Positions 52,266-60,771 of a stretch of 64,000 nucleotides of DNA are shown here, one piece after another (within the stretch, counting starts at the first letter, position 1; every line of letters starts with the position of its first letter). Under the pieces are notes generated by a model that worked only from the letters and a program-made list of their open reading frames with translations, was not told the DNA's origin and ran no database searches. The translations under genes were made by a program, and so were the position numbers. The stretch comes from Paenibacillus sp. FSL W8-0426 (GTDB lineage Bacteria; Bacillota; Bacilli; Paenibacillales; Paenibacillaceae). The stretch is taken from the NCBI RefSeq assembly GCF_037969725.1, contig NZ_CP150203.1:2620001-2684000 (forward strand), read 5' to 3'.

Positions 52266-53113
52266 AGTTCACGGTAGCGCGAAGGGGCGCTGCCCATCAC
52301 TTTTTTGAACATTTTCGAAAAAAGCAGCTGATCGTTGTAACCGACGGAACGTGCGATATCGCCGATCGTGAATCCTTGATCCAAAAGCAATTCCGCCGCC
52401 CGGCGCATGCGATAGTGGACGAGGTAAGACTGGATGCTGCTGCCCATTCGCTCCTTGAACAAGGAGCACAAATAACTTCGCTGCAGGCCGACTTGGGAAG
52501 CGATGGATTGCACGGTAACGGCATTGGCATAATTCGTTTCAATGAAATCGATGACCTGCGTGACGTAAGCGTCTTTCGTAAAAGGTTCTATCTTGCTCTC
52601 ATGGCGTTGTTCGGAAGACGCGGCCAAGATGGAGAACAATTGGTAGAGCAAACCAAGCATGCCGATTTCCCAGCCTTTTCGGGTGTCGCGGGCGTGCACG
52701 ATCCGATGCAGGCAGGAGCGCATTTCTTCATCATGCTCCAGGCTGAACACGGGCTGATGCTCGGAGAGCCCCGCTTGACTGAGCAGCATTTCGCAGGTGT
52801 TTCCTTCGAAAGCAACCCAGCTGTACTCCCATGGATCGTCGGCATCGGCTTCATAATAAACGACCGAGTGAGGCACGATGAGGAACCCTTGTCCTTTGCG
52901 CAGCTCATGGGTTTGTCCGTTGACTCTGAAGATCCCTTTGCCGCCCAGGATGTAATGGATTTTATAATAATCTCTCATCGCCGGACCGAAGTGATGGCGG
53001 GGAGTACAAGGTTCTGTTCCGTAATGGAGCAGCTGGAGATCCTGAAATTGATCGTTTCGAAACATGTACGTAATCAAGGCTGCACGCTCCATTATAAAAG
53101 AGTGATCTTGCAT
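52232..53113 (-). CDS. AraC-family transcriptional regulator
   Basis: A 293-residue regulator: cupin-like sensor in the first 150 residues (YYKIHYILGGKGIFRVNGQTHELRKGQGFLIVPH) and a C-terminal double helix-turn-helix (AVTVQSIASQVGLQRSYLCSLFKERMGSSIQSYLVHYRMRRAAELLLDQGFTIGDIARSVGYNDQLLFSKMFKKVMGSAPSRYRE), the AraC pattern complete. The last ten codons (SSTFPQRNG) run into the terminator stem. No ribosome site is visible before ATG 53113 or ATG 53092. It is divergent from the aldo/keto reductase gene and may control it. Confidence 0.87.
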   Translation of the reverse strand: MQDHSFIMERAALITYMFRNDQFQDLQLLHYGTEPCTPRHHFGPAMRDYYKIHYILGGKGIFRVNGQTHELRKGQGFLIVPHSVVYYEADADDPWEYSWVAFEGNTCEMLLSQAGLSEHQPVFSLEHDEEMRSCLHRIVHARDTRKGWEIGMLGLLYQLFSILAASSEQRHESKIEPFTKDAYVTQVIDFIETNYANAVTVQSIASQVGLQRSYLCSLFKERMGSSIQSYLVHYRMRRAAELLLDQGFTIGDIARSVGYNDQLLFSKMFKKVMGSAPSRYRELKSSTFPQRNG

Positions 53114-53274
53114 TTTGACATATGTATTATCATATAATGTTTATCATTTATCGGTATTATAGTACTTTAACGATCATTTTTCCATATGAATATAGCGTGA
53201 TGCCATACCGTTGTCCCGGGTGGAATGTCTAAGATAAAAGTAGCTTCCATTCCGAAAAGAAAAGAGAGATGCTC

Positions 53275-54279
53275 ATGACTTATATTTCCAATGAACAACG
53301 ATACGATGAAATGAAATATGCCCGCTCAGGCAGAAGCGGCATCCGATTGCCCCAGATCGCGCTTGGATTATGGCAAAATTTCGGCGGCAACCGCACCTTG
53401 GATATTCAGGAAGAAATGATTTTGCGTGCGTTCGACCTGGGCATCAATCATTTTGACCTGGCGAACAACTATGGTCCGCCGCCCGGATCGGCTGAAGAAA
53501 ATTTCGGCATTATTCTCAAAAAGCATTTGCGGCCTTATCGCGACGAATTGCTCATCTCTTCGAAGGCTGGTTATTATATGTGGAAGGGGCCTTACGGCGA
53601 ATGGGGGTCGCGCAAAAATTTGATTGCGAGCCTTGATCAAAGCTTGAAACGCATGGGCCTGGATTATGTGGACATCTTCTATCATCATCGTCCGGACCCG
53701 AATACGCCGCTTGAAGAAACGATGGCTGCATTGGACCATATCGTCAGACAAGGCAAGGCGCTGTATGTCGGGTTATCCAACTATAATGCGGAGCAGACCA
53801 AGGAAGCGGTAAGCATTCTGCGTAGTCTGGGAACGCCATGCCTTCTGCATCAGCCGAATTATTCCATGCTGAACCGCTGGATCGAGGATGGCCTGCAGGA
53901 TGTGCTGCACGAGCAGGGCGTGGGTTCAATTGCCTTCTGTCCGCTGGGACGGGGGCAGCTGACGAACAAATACGTGGACAAACTGAAAGAGGAACGAGCA
54001 AACCCGTCGGGCAGCCTGCGTCCGGAAGCGTACACGGATGAACGCATTGCCAAATTCGAAGCGCTTCAGGATATCGCTGCCCGCAGAGAACAAACGATTT
54101 CGCAGCTTGCATTGAACTGGGTGCTGCGCGGGGACCGGGTCACGTCTGCCTTGATCGGCGCGAGCCGTGTATCCCAGATCGAAGAGAACGTGGCTGCCTT
54201 GCAGGCGCCGGAGCTGACGACGCCGGAGCTGCAAGACATTGAAGCGGTATTGGACGGAATCGGAAACTATGCATGGTAA
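53275..54279 (+). CDS. Aldo/keto reductase, YghZ/GprA-like
   Basis: A 334-residue NADPH-dependent reductase. Catalytic tetrad residues can be seen: D and Y in FDLANNYGPPPGSAEE, K in SSKAGYYMW, H in FYHHRPDP. The NADP-binding end is ALIGASRVSQIEENVAAL. The long start and GNRTLDIQEEMI segment match the YghZ group that reduces L-glyceraldehyde 3-phosphate and related aldehydes. Divergent from AraC; AAGAGAG precedes ATG 53275. Confidence 0.87.
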   Translation: MTYISNEQRYDEMKYARSGRSGIRLPQIALGLWQNFGGNRTLDIQEEMILRAFDLGINHFDLANNYGPPPGSAEENFGIILKKHLRPYRDELLISSKAGYYMWKGPYGEWGSRKNLIASLDQSLKRMGLDYVDIFYHHRPDPNTPLEETMAALDHIVRQGKALYVGLSNYNAEQTKEAVSILRSLGTPCLLHQPNYSMLNRWIEDGLQDVLHEQGVGSIAFCPLGRGQLTNKYVDKLKEERANPSGSLRPEAYTDERIAKFEALQDIAARREQTISQLALNWVLRGDRVTSALIGASRVSQIEENVAALQAPELTTPELQDIEAVLDGIGNYAW

Positions 54280-54331
54280 TTAGAATGACGTGCGTCTAGA
54301 ACGATTTTGGCGAGATGAATGAGTATTTATC

Positions 54332-54361
54332 AGAAGCGGCCTGTAACGGCTGCTTCTTTTA
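54332..54361 (+). terminator. Rho-independent terminator of the reductase gene
   Basis: AGAAGC and GCTTCT frame GGCC/GGCT, followed by TTTT. Confidence 0.6.
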
Positions 54362-54577
54362 TGTTGAAACGATGGTTTTCAAATGAATTTCTCTAACATG
54401 GCTTTAATATCATTCTTTTCGAAACCATATTTGTAAGATCATGCAGGCATGTATTTGACCGGTGTTTATTTTTTTGCGGATTAGGCACAGTTCATGGCAC
54501 CAGGTCCTAGCATTTAGGGTATAATGGAACAATGTACACCGATTCATACCACGGAATTACAAAGGAGTGGCTTCACC

Positions 54578-56170
54578 ATGAATTTTCAACAGTGGATTTC
54601 GCCGGAAATCTATAACATGACCTCGGAGATGGAGAACCACCCGCAGGATCGGGTTGCCCTTCGCTGGATCAGCGATCAGGCTGAAATGGAAGAGATCACG
54701 TATGGTGACCTGCTTAAACAGGCGAACCGTCTTGCAGCCGGACTGAGCAGCCTGGGTCTCGTCAAAGGCGACCGGGTGCTCGTCATGGTTCCCAGACGGA
54801 TCATCGCATACGTTATATACATTGCTTGCCTGAAGCTTGGCATTGCCATTATTCCTTCTTCGGAAATGCTGCGTGCCAAAGATTTGGAATATCGTCTCCG
54901 CCATTCTGAAGCCCGCGCCGTCATCGTGTGGAACGAAACGACGTCGGAAGTGGAGAAAATCGACGCCGACTTGCCATCGCTCGCACACCGTATCGTTGCC
55001 GGACCGCAAGGAGACGAAGCTGTGCCTGGCGAAGGCTGGCTGCATGTTCAGCAGCTGATGCAGGGGCAGCCGGATGTGCTGCCTGCCGTGGAGACGCATC
55101 GTGATGATATCGCGATTCTCGCATATACTTCCGGAACGACAGGTAACCCGAAAGGTGTCGTTCATAGCCATGGCTGGGCATATGCCCACTTGAGGATTGC
55201 GTCAACGCTCTGGCTGGACGTGCAGCCTTCGGACGTCGTGTGGGCTACGGCTGCGCCGGGATGGCAAAAGTGGATTTGGAGCCCCTTCCTGTCCGTCTTG
55301 GGAAAAGGCGCTACCGGCCTGATCTACAGCGGGTCATTCCATCCGCAGCGTTACTTGCAGTTAATGCAGCAGCAGCGCATCAACGTACTCTGCTGTACGC
55401 CGACCGAATATCGGCTGATGGCCAAAACGGATGACCTTGGACATTTCGACTTGTCCAGCCTGCGCAGCGCGGTATCGGCAGGCGAACCGCTGAACCAGGA
55501 AGTGATCGAAATTTTCCAGCGTCATTTCGACTTGACGATTCGGGACGGGTATGGACAAACCGAAAGTACGCTGGTGATCGGCAGTCTTTCCGGGGCTCCT
55601 GTCCGGATTGGCTCCATGGGACAGTCCATTGCGCCAGGTCTGGTCGTGGTCATTGACAAAGACGGCCATCCGCAGCCAGCCGGAGAGGTAGGGGACATTG
55701 CGGTACATAAAGACATGCCTGCGCTGTTCCGTGAGTATTATAAAGATGAAGGCCGCAAGGAAGCGAACCTGCGCGGGGACTACTTCGTAACCGGGGATCG
55801 CGCGAGCGTGGATGAAGAGGGTTATTTCTGGTTCGAGGGCCGCAGCGACGACATCATTATCAGCTCAGGATATACGATTGGGCCGTTCGAGGTAGAGGAA
55901 GCACTCATGAAACACCCGAGCGTGAGGGAATGTGCCGTGGTGGCGAGTCCGGACGAAATCCGCGGCCATGTGGTCAAGGCGTTTGTTGTGCTGAAAGACG
56001 CTTCCCAATCTTCGCCCGAGCTGGTGAAAGAGCTGCAAAATCATGTGAAGACATGGACGGCCCCTTACAAATATCCGCGTAAAGTCGAATTCGTGGCCGA
56101 CCTGCCCAAAACCAATTCAGGCAAAATTCGGCGCATCGAGCTGCGCGAGCAGGAAAAACGCAACGGTTAA
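54578..56170 (+). CDS. Acyl-CoA synthetase (AMP-forming, medium-chain/acetyl-CoA synthetase-like)
   Basis: A 530-residue adenylate-forming enzyme. P-loop AYTSGTTGNPKGVVHSHGW, A4-like WATAAPGWQKWIWSPF, A5 GYGQTESTLVIG, A7 YFVTGDRASVDEEGYFWFEGRSDD, A8 ISSGYTIGPFEVEEAL and the catalytic Lys in KTNSGKIRR. It activates a fatty or short acid to acyl-CoA. It resembles the MACS/YtcI group. ATG 54578 has AAAGGAG upstream. A truncated interspersed element follows its stop. Confidence 0.88.
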   Translation: MNFQQWISPEIYNMTSEMENHPQDRVALRWISDQAEMEEITYGDLLKQANRLAAGLSSLGLVKGDRVLVMVPRRIIAYVIYIACLKLGIAIIPSSEMLRAKDLEYRLRHSEARAVIVWNETTSEVEKIDADLPSLAHRIVAGPQGDEAVPGEGWLHVQQLMQGQPDVLPAVETHRDDIAILAYTSGTTGNPKGVVHSHGWAYAHLRIASTLWLDVQPSDVVWATAAPGWQKWIWSPFLSVLGKGATGLIYSGSFHPQRYLQLMQQQRINVLCCTPTEYRLMAKTDDLGHFDLSSLRSAVSAGEPLNQEVIEIFQRHFDLTIRDGYGQTESTLVIGSLSGAPVRIGSMGQSIAPGLVVVIDKDGHPQPAGEVGDIAVHKDMPALFREYYKDEGRKEANLRGDYFVTGDRASVDEEGYFWFEGRSDDIIISSGYTIGPFEVEEALMKHPSVRECAVVASPDEIRGHVVKAFVVLKDASQSSPELVKELQNHVKTWTAPYKYPRKVEFVADLPKTNSGKIRRIELREQEKRNG

Positions 56171-56175
56171 TCTGT

Positions 56176-56240
56176 AAACAAACCTACACACGTTAACGGA
56201 GAGGCAGAACAATCCGGAGAAGCGAAGCGTGGTTTCTATA
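56176..56240 (+). repeat. Interspersed element, copy 7 (internal deletion)
   Basis: The first about 55 bases (ACACACGTTAACGGAGAGGC, then GGAGAAGCGAAGCG) are joined directly to the terminal TGGTTTCTATA, so about 120 internal bases are missing while both ends remain. It lies in the 128-base interval between the acyl-CoA synthetase and aminopeptidase genes. Confidence 0.75.
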
Positions 56241-56298
56241 GACGCAGTTTTTGGGTGTCTTAGCAGCCCAGACTACTACCATCAGGAGTGAAATGATC

Positions 56299-57549
56299 AT
56301 GAGTACATTTGAACAAAGCTTTGAACAATCTTTGGAACAATATGCGGAACTCGTCGTGCGAGTCGGCGTCAACATTCAGAAAGGACAGGTGCTGATCGTT
56401 ACGGCTCCGATTGAAACGTTGGATCTGACCCGGCTGATCGTACAGAAGGCTTATGCCGCAGGCGCGAAATACGTGCAAGTCGATTTCGAGGACGACATCA
56501 TTACGCGCAGCCGTTTCATCCACGGTTCGGATGACAGCTTCGATTATTATCCGTCCTGGAAAACGGAGATGCTGGAGAAGTTCGCGGCCGAAGGCGGCGC
56601 AACATTGACGATCAAAGTCCCTGATCCGGATCTGTACAACGGCATCGATTCGGACAAGGTGTCGCGTGCAACCAAGGCTGCGGCAACCGCTCGCCGCGGA
56701 TTTTCCAAATACACGCGCAACCACGAAATCAGCTGGTGCTTGATCAAAGCGCCGACGAAAGCGTGGGCGAACAAAGTGTTTGCCGACATTCCGGAAGAAG
56801 AACGGATCAGCGTCATGTGGGACACCATTTTCAAAATGAATCGCGTCGACGGCGGCGATGCCGTGGAAAATTGGAAAAATCACCTGAAAACGCTGAACGA
56901 CATGAACGCCATCCTGAATGCCAAAAACTATAAAAGCCTTCACTATCGCGCGCCAGGCACCGATCTGAAGATCGAGCTTGTCGACGGGCATATCTGGCAT
57001 GGCGGAGGCGGCGAGAATAAAGAAGGCCACTATTTTGTCGCCAACATGCCGACCGAAGAAGTGTTCACCATGCCGAAGCGCAGCGGGGTCAACGGTTATG
57101 TCAGCAGCACGATGCCGCTGAATTTGAATGGCCAATTGGTTGATCAGATCAAGATCACATTTAAGGATGGACAGGTCGTTGCGTTCAGCGCCGCATCCGG
57201 CGAGGAGCATCTGAGAAACCTGTTTTCCACCGATGAGGGTGCGCGTTATCTGGGTGAAGTGGCGCTTGTGCCGCATGATTCCCCGATTTCGAACCTGAAC
57301 CGCATTTTCTACAATACCGGCGTGGACGAAAATGCTTCTTGCCATCTTGCGGTGGGGAGCGCATATCCGTTTTGCATGAAGGACGGCACCACGATGAACA
57401 ACGAAGAGCTGTTAAAGCATGAATGCAACGTCAGCCTGACCCATGTGGACTTTATGATCGGTTCCGCAGAACTGGATATCGACGGGGAATTGCCGGATGG
57501 CACGATCGAGCCGGTATTCCGCAAAGGCAACTGGGCGTTCAACAACTAA
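56299..57549 (+). CDS. Aminopeptidase, M29 family (AmpS/PepS)
   Basis: A 416-residue thermophilic-aminopeptidase-type enzyme (YAELVVRVGVNIQKGQVLIV start, DLKIELVDGHIWHGGGGENKEGHYFVANMPTEEVF, SAASGEEHLRNLFSTDEGARYLGEVALV, SPISNLNRIFYNTGVDENASCHLAVGSAYPFC, and LTHVDFMIGSAELDIDG). Metal ligands Glu, Glu, His and Asp fall in these blocks. It removes N-terminal residues from peptides in the cytoplasm. Start ATG 56299 has AGGAG at 10 bases; ATG 56293 is an alternative. Confidence 0.9.
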   Translation: MSTFEQSFEQSLEQYAELVVRVGVNIQKGQVLIVTAPIETLDLTRLIVQKAYAAGAKYVQVDFEDDIITRSRFIHGSDDSFDYYPSWKTEMLEKFAAEGGATLTIKVPDPDLYNGIDSDKVSRATKAAATARRGFSKYTRNHEISWCLIKAPTKAWANKVFADIPEEERISVMWDTIFKMNRVDGGDAVENWKNHLKTLNDMNAILNAKNYKSLHYRAPGTDLKIELVDGHIWHGGGGENKEGHYFVANMPTEEVFTMPKRSGVNGYVSSTMPLNLNGQLVDQIKITFKDGQVVAFSAASGEEHLRNLFSTDEGARYLGEVALVPHDSPISNLNRIFYNTGVDENASCHLAVGSAYPFCMKDGTTMNNEELLKHECNVSLTHVDFMIGSAELDIDGELPDGTIEPVFRKGNWAFNN

Positions 57550-57570
57550 TTCTCGCATGCTTGTCACCCA

Positions 57571-57619
57571 AAGAGCGGATCACGTAGGCCATCCTGCCTG
57601 CATGATCCGCTCTTTTTTT
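57571..57619 (+). terminator. Rho-independent terminator of the aminopeptidase gene
   Basis: AGAGCGGATCA and TGATCCGCTCT form an 11-base perfect stem, followed by seven T. Confidence 0.9.
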
Positions 57620-57806
57620 GATTTAGTGCGGTCTGCGAAACGCTTCCTGATCTTCTCTGATGAGAAGAGGCTGCACTATCTATTGGGCAAGTGAAGTTAT
57701 CGCATGTTCATTTTCCTTGGAAAGCGGATTTAGGCCCCTGACCGAAGCCTTCGATAAATTCCACAACTTCGCGCGCCTCGATGACTCATGTTTACATGGG
57801 AATTGT
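57620..57806 (-). other. Gene-poor interval, possible decayed coding remnant
   Basis: On the minus strand, about 57711-57785, a short frame without a start reads VIEAREVVEFIEGFGQGPKS and ends at TGA. It looks protein-like but is too short to identify. Nothing else is seen. Confidence 0.25.
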
Positions 57807-58280
57807 TCACATAAGGTTAGCGTCCTTGCGCACCGGAATGCAAAGCTCGCATTGATGCCGCAGAAGAAGTTCCCCTTTATATCGTTCCATCACGGGGCCA
57901 TCTGCGATCGCATGCCCGTGATCCCGAACCAAACCGGGAATGCTGGTCCAGGCATGCATCACGGCTTCCGCAGTATGCGCGATTCGGTATACGAGATAAT
58001 CTCCGCCGGCCAATTCTCCTTCCTTTACGGGATCGTTTCCGGAGAAAACGAAATCGTCGCTGATCACGATGCACGCGTCATATCGACATGACTCAGGTGG
58101 AGTTGTTGCAGGGTCATCTTGCGGAATGCCGAACAATACGGAAGCTTCGGTTAACAAATGCTGAACGTGAGCCCAGTTTTTTAAGGTTTCCATTGCCTGT
58201 TTGTTGGCAGGGCCATAGGGTCCGATTTGACGAACATAAGCCATTCGGGTACGTGAGATCGTTTCGAGAGAAATGGACAT
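57807..58280 (-). CDS. GyrI-like small-molecule-binding domain protein
   Basis: A 157-residue stand-alone effector domain of the GyrI/AraC-E type: RTRMAYVRQIGPYGPANKQAMETLKNWA, LFGIPQDDPATTPPESCRYDACIVI and GGDYLVYRIAHTAEAVMHAWTSI. Members bind drugs or small cyclic compounds; some inhibit gyrase, others are regulators. No DNA-binding part is present. AAAGGG lies 11 bases before ATG 58280. Confidence 0.82.
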   Translation of the reverse strand: MSISLETISRTRMAYVRQIGPYGPANKQAMETLKNWAHVQHLLTEASVLFGIPQDDPATTPPESCRYDACIVISDDFVFSGNDPVKEGELAGGDYLVYRIAHTAEAVMHAWTSIPGLVRDHGHAIADGPVMERYKGELLLRHQCELCIPVRKDANLM

Positions 58281-58355
58281 GCGTGGTTCAACCCTTTCCG
58301 AAAGTATATGGACTTGTGTGTATGTAAGCCCACTCGGATACTAACATGGACTAAA

Positions 58356-58604
58356 ATGAATTTCATGCACTTTTTTTGAACTCACGCACGGCATCGCCAT
58401 TCAGGGCGAATTGGAACACATTGCGCAGTGCATCCCGATGAGGACGTTGACGAACTGATTTTGGCAGAGGTGGCGTTCGAAGAAAACGGAAATTTCCGGC
58501 TCGGATTCGACGCAGGGGAAACGCCTGCGGGGCAATTGTACCTGTTTGCGGAGTTTGACGAAGCATTTCATCTGTCGGAGCAGCTTATATATGAAACGTA
58601 TTAA
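58356..58604 (+). pseudogene. Small gene broken by two compensating frameshifts
   Basis: ATG 58356 opens MNFMHFF and stops at TGA after a T7 run (58371-58377). In the next frame the reading ELTHGIAIQGELEHIAQC continues. After about 58440 the original frame resumes with DEDVDELILAEVAFEENG, NFRLGFDAGETPAGQLYLFA and ends EFDEAFHLSEQLIYETY at TAA 58602. The composite is about 82 residues and its codon pattern is coding-like. A strong terminator starts at the stop codon. Probably a decayed or sequencing-damaged small cytoplasmic protein gene. Confidence 0.55.
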
Positions 58605-58628
58605 AGCCACGATGATCGTGGCTTTTTG
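58603..58628 (+). terminator. Rho-independent terminator after the broken small gene
   Basis: AAAGCCACGA and TCGTGGCTTT pair around TGA, followed by TT; it also faces the minus-strand nitroreductase end. Confidence 0.8.
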
Positions 58629-58656
58629 GCATGGTTTGTTTTCGGTTTGTTATTCA

Positions 58657-59289
58657 TTATTCCACGTTTAATTTGTTGAAACTCACATACTCGTTAATCG
58701 GTTTGCGGTAACCGCGCGGACGCTGCTTGGCTTCGGATTTTTTACCGATCGTGATGACCAGGGAGATCACATAGTGATCGGGAATTTCAAGGCTTTTTTG
58801 CAGCTCCTCGGCATCGAAACCGATCATTGGACAAGTGTCCCAGCCTCGATCCTGGGCAATCAGCATGAACTGCATGGCAGACAGGCTGGCATTGCGGATG
58901 GCATCCTCGCGTTGGAAAAATCTGCCGCGGGCTTCGTAAAATTCGGTGACGCTTTGTGATTCCTGCTCGTATTGAAACGGCGTCATAGCGCCAAGATTCA
59001 GCAAACCTTCGTTGATCGTGCGGATGTGATGGTGAGCGTTGATATCGCCGAGTACGACGATGACGGCAGAAGCCGTTTTTACTTTGTACTGCTGGGAAGC
59101 TTCATGGACTTTTTCGATCTGTGCCGGGTCCGTCAGCACGAGATAATGGGTGTGCTGCAGGTTAAAGGCCGAAGGCGCGAATTTGTTCAAAGCAAACATC
59201 TCATGGAATTCCGATTCGGGGATGTCGACGCCTTCTTCGAAAATAACGGCAGACCTGCGGTTTTTGATAATGTTCTCCAAATCACTCAT
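58657..59289 (-). CDS. Nitroreductase-family FMN-dependent oxidoreductase
   Basis: A 210-residue NAD(P)H nitroreductase. N-terminal IIKNRRSAVIFEEG with the FMN-binding RRS, FAPSAFNLQHTHYLVL, middle NASLSAMQFMLIAQDRGWDTCPMIGFD, and C-terminal KQRPRGYRKPINEYV. It reduces nitroaromatics, quinones or flavins. ATG 59289 follows GCGAGGTA; longer in-frame starts to 59373 lack support. Confidence 0.87.
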   Translation of the reverse strand: MSDLENIIKNRRSAVIFEEGVDIPESEFHEMFALNKFAPSAFNLQHTHYLVLTDPAQIEKVHEASQQYKVKTASAVIVVLGDINAHHHIRTINEGLLNLGAMTPFQYEQESQSVTEFYEARGRFFQREDAIRNASLSAMQFMLIAQDRGWDTCPMIGFDAEELQKSLEIPDHYVISLVITIGKKSEAKQRPRGYRKPINEYVSFNKLNVE

Positions 59290-59416
59290 CGTATGTACCT
59301 CGCTTGGTTGAATTATAAACTCACTATAGCACACTTGGTTACTTTTTGTATGTATAATTTTTGCATAAGACAAGTCGGTGCTGCCATACGCTGAAAATAA
59401 ACCGTGGAGGTGACCG

Positions 59417-59656
59417 ATGAAGGCATGGCTGTCTCAAGTTAAAAGCAACGCATTCTCGCGTGAATTTCGGGTATACGTGATCGAATCCTCCACGTTGAAG
59501 CGGTTTGTCATCGTGGAAATCGTGCTGGGTACGCTGGCGTACCATGCAGCTTTTTACCTGGTTCATAATGCCCTGCTGGCTGGGGTCGGCTCCTGGGCGG
59601 GGACGGAAGGGATGAAACGGCTCCCGGCAGTTGTCAAACGCATCGTCAGTGCGTAG
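59417..59656 (+). CDS. Small protein with one membrane segment, 79 residues
   Basis: GGAGGTGA precedes ATG 59417. The protein has a basic amphipathic start, a hydrophobic middle (FVIVEIVLGTLAYHAAFYLVHNALLAGVGSW) and a basic end (RLPAVVKRIVSA). Not recognised. A terminator follows. Confidence 0.65.
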   Translation: MKAWLSQVKSNAFSREFRVYVIESSTLKRFVIVEIVLGTLAYHAAFYLVHNALLAGVGSWAGTEGMKRLPAVVKRIVSA

Positions 59657-59697
59657 AGTGGTTTGGTTTGACGCACTCTGTCAAAAGAAGCGTTGCA

Positions 59698-59742
59698 GGA
59701 GAGCAGGAAGGCGGATCGCCGACCTTTCTCTCCCTTTTTTTT
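59698..59742 (+). terminator. Terminator downstream of the small membrane gene
   Basis: GGAGAG/CTCTCC and AAGGCGG/CCGACCTT make a two-part stem, followed by nine T. Confidence 0.7.
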
Positions 59743-59812
59743 TGTGGTAACGATCAGACCATCATAGGATCATTTCTATTCACCGAGAAAAGTACTTGAT
59801 TCACAGTCACTT

Positions 59813-60598
59813 TTACTTGGCACGCTCCAAATATTGCTCCAGCGTGAGGTTCTGTTTCGTCATTTCGCCTGCGATGTATACGCCGACGTAGCGGACATGC
59901 CATGGCTCATACGCGTATCCGGTCAGTTTTTCCTGATCCTTGCCGTAGCGGATAATAAAGCCGTATTTCGGGGCATTGGCTTTCAGCCATTTGCCTTCTT
60001 TGGTGCTGCCGAAGCTTTGCTGCAGGTCGTAACCTGCGGATGCGCTGGAAATGTCCATCGCGAGCCCGGTCTGGTGTTCGCTTTGTCCAGGGCGGGCGCT
60101 GGTTTTGTTGGCCACGGCTTCGCCTTTGATGCTGGCATTGCGTTCAAAAATCGATTTTTGCGTGGCATAGGAACGGTAGCCGGACACGGCTTTGATATCG
60201 ATGCCGTCTTTTTTGGCCGCTGCGAACAGCTTCTCCAGCGCGGTGGCGGCTGCTTTTCGCATCTGCTTTTTCGGGCTGGAGCCGGAGAAGCTGAACGGGA
60301 TGTTCGGCACGACGAGATCCTTCGGTTCATAGCTTGCCGGCAGGTTTCTATTTTTGTTGACCAGCACGACGGTGCTCGTGAGATTGGTTACCGTGGCTTT
60401 GCCGTTGCCGTCTGTTTTGATCGTGCGGGATGGTGCATTGTCGTGCAGGAATTGGGCAAAGCTGGAGCTCGCAGCTTCTGCTGCCGTGCCGAACGTGAAA
60501 GGTACGGCGGCGAGTGCCGCCCCGGCAATGACGGATCCGGCCAGAATGGCGGAGATGATGGATTTATGTTTGCGTGTGCGATTCATTGATGTGGTCAT
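59813..60598 (-). CDS. Secreted D,D-carboxypeptidase, VanY type (M15B)
   Basis: A 261-residue exported peptidase: signal peptide to about residue 43 (AEAASS). Zinc motifs are SEHQTGLAMDIS (His and Asp ligands, SxHxxGxAxD form) and EPWHVRY (third ligand His and catalytic Glu upstream). VSGYRSYATQKSIFE is the standard M15B strand. It cuts the terminal D-Ala from peptidoglycan stem peptides. GGAGGATG precedes ATG 60598. No van genes are near, so this is a housekeeping wall enzyme rather than a resistance gene. Confidence 0.88.
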   Translation of the reverse strand: MTTSMNRTRKHKSIISAILAGSVIAGAALAAVPFTFGTAAEAASSSFAQFLHDNAPSRTIKTDGNGKATVTNLTSTVVLVNKNRNLPASYEPKDLVVPNIPFSFSGSSPKKQMRKAAATALEKLFAAAKKDGIDIKAVSGYRSYATQKSIFERNASIKGEAVANKTSARPGQSEHQTGLAMDISSASAGYDLQQSFGSTKEGKWLKANAPKYGFIIRYGKDQEKLTGYAYEPWHVRYVGVYIAGEMTKQNLTLEQYLERAK

Positions 60599-60703
60599 GC
60601 TGCATCCTCCTCGGTTCTATCAATCTATAAACCGAGTATACTAGAGGATGATGTCAATAGTTTCTCCAAATGTTTCCGACTTGTAAACAAAATGTGTGAA
60701 AAT

Positions 60704-60740
60704 AAAAAAACGGCCCTGCGTCGCCGCAAAAGCCGTTTCG
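60704..60740 (-). terminator. Terminator of the HesB-like gene
   Basis: On the minus strand AAACGGC and GCCGTTTTTTT form a stem with a long T-run, following the gene that ends at 60772. Confidence 0.65.
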
Positions 60741-60771
60741 TTATGGGCTAGGCCAATGGCTGGCAGAAAGA

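Noticed and set aside
9001..56240. CRISPR array formed by the recurring sequences
   Set aside because: Copies are about 180 bp, kilobases apart and have inverted-repeat ends; no short repeat-spacer pattern and no cas genes.
56260..57345. 361-codon minus-strand frame opposite the aminopeptidase gene
   Set aside because: Antisense shadow; the plus-strand M29 aminopeptidase motifs account for the sequence.
59813..60598. Vancomycin resistance locus because of the VanY-type peptidase
   Set aside because: No ligase, dehydrogenase or VanX/VanRS neighbours; a single M15B wall peptidase is ordinary.
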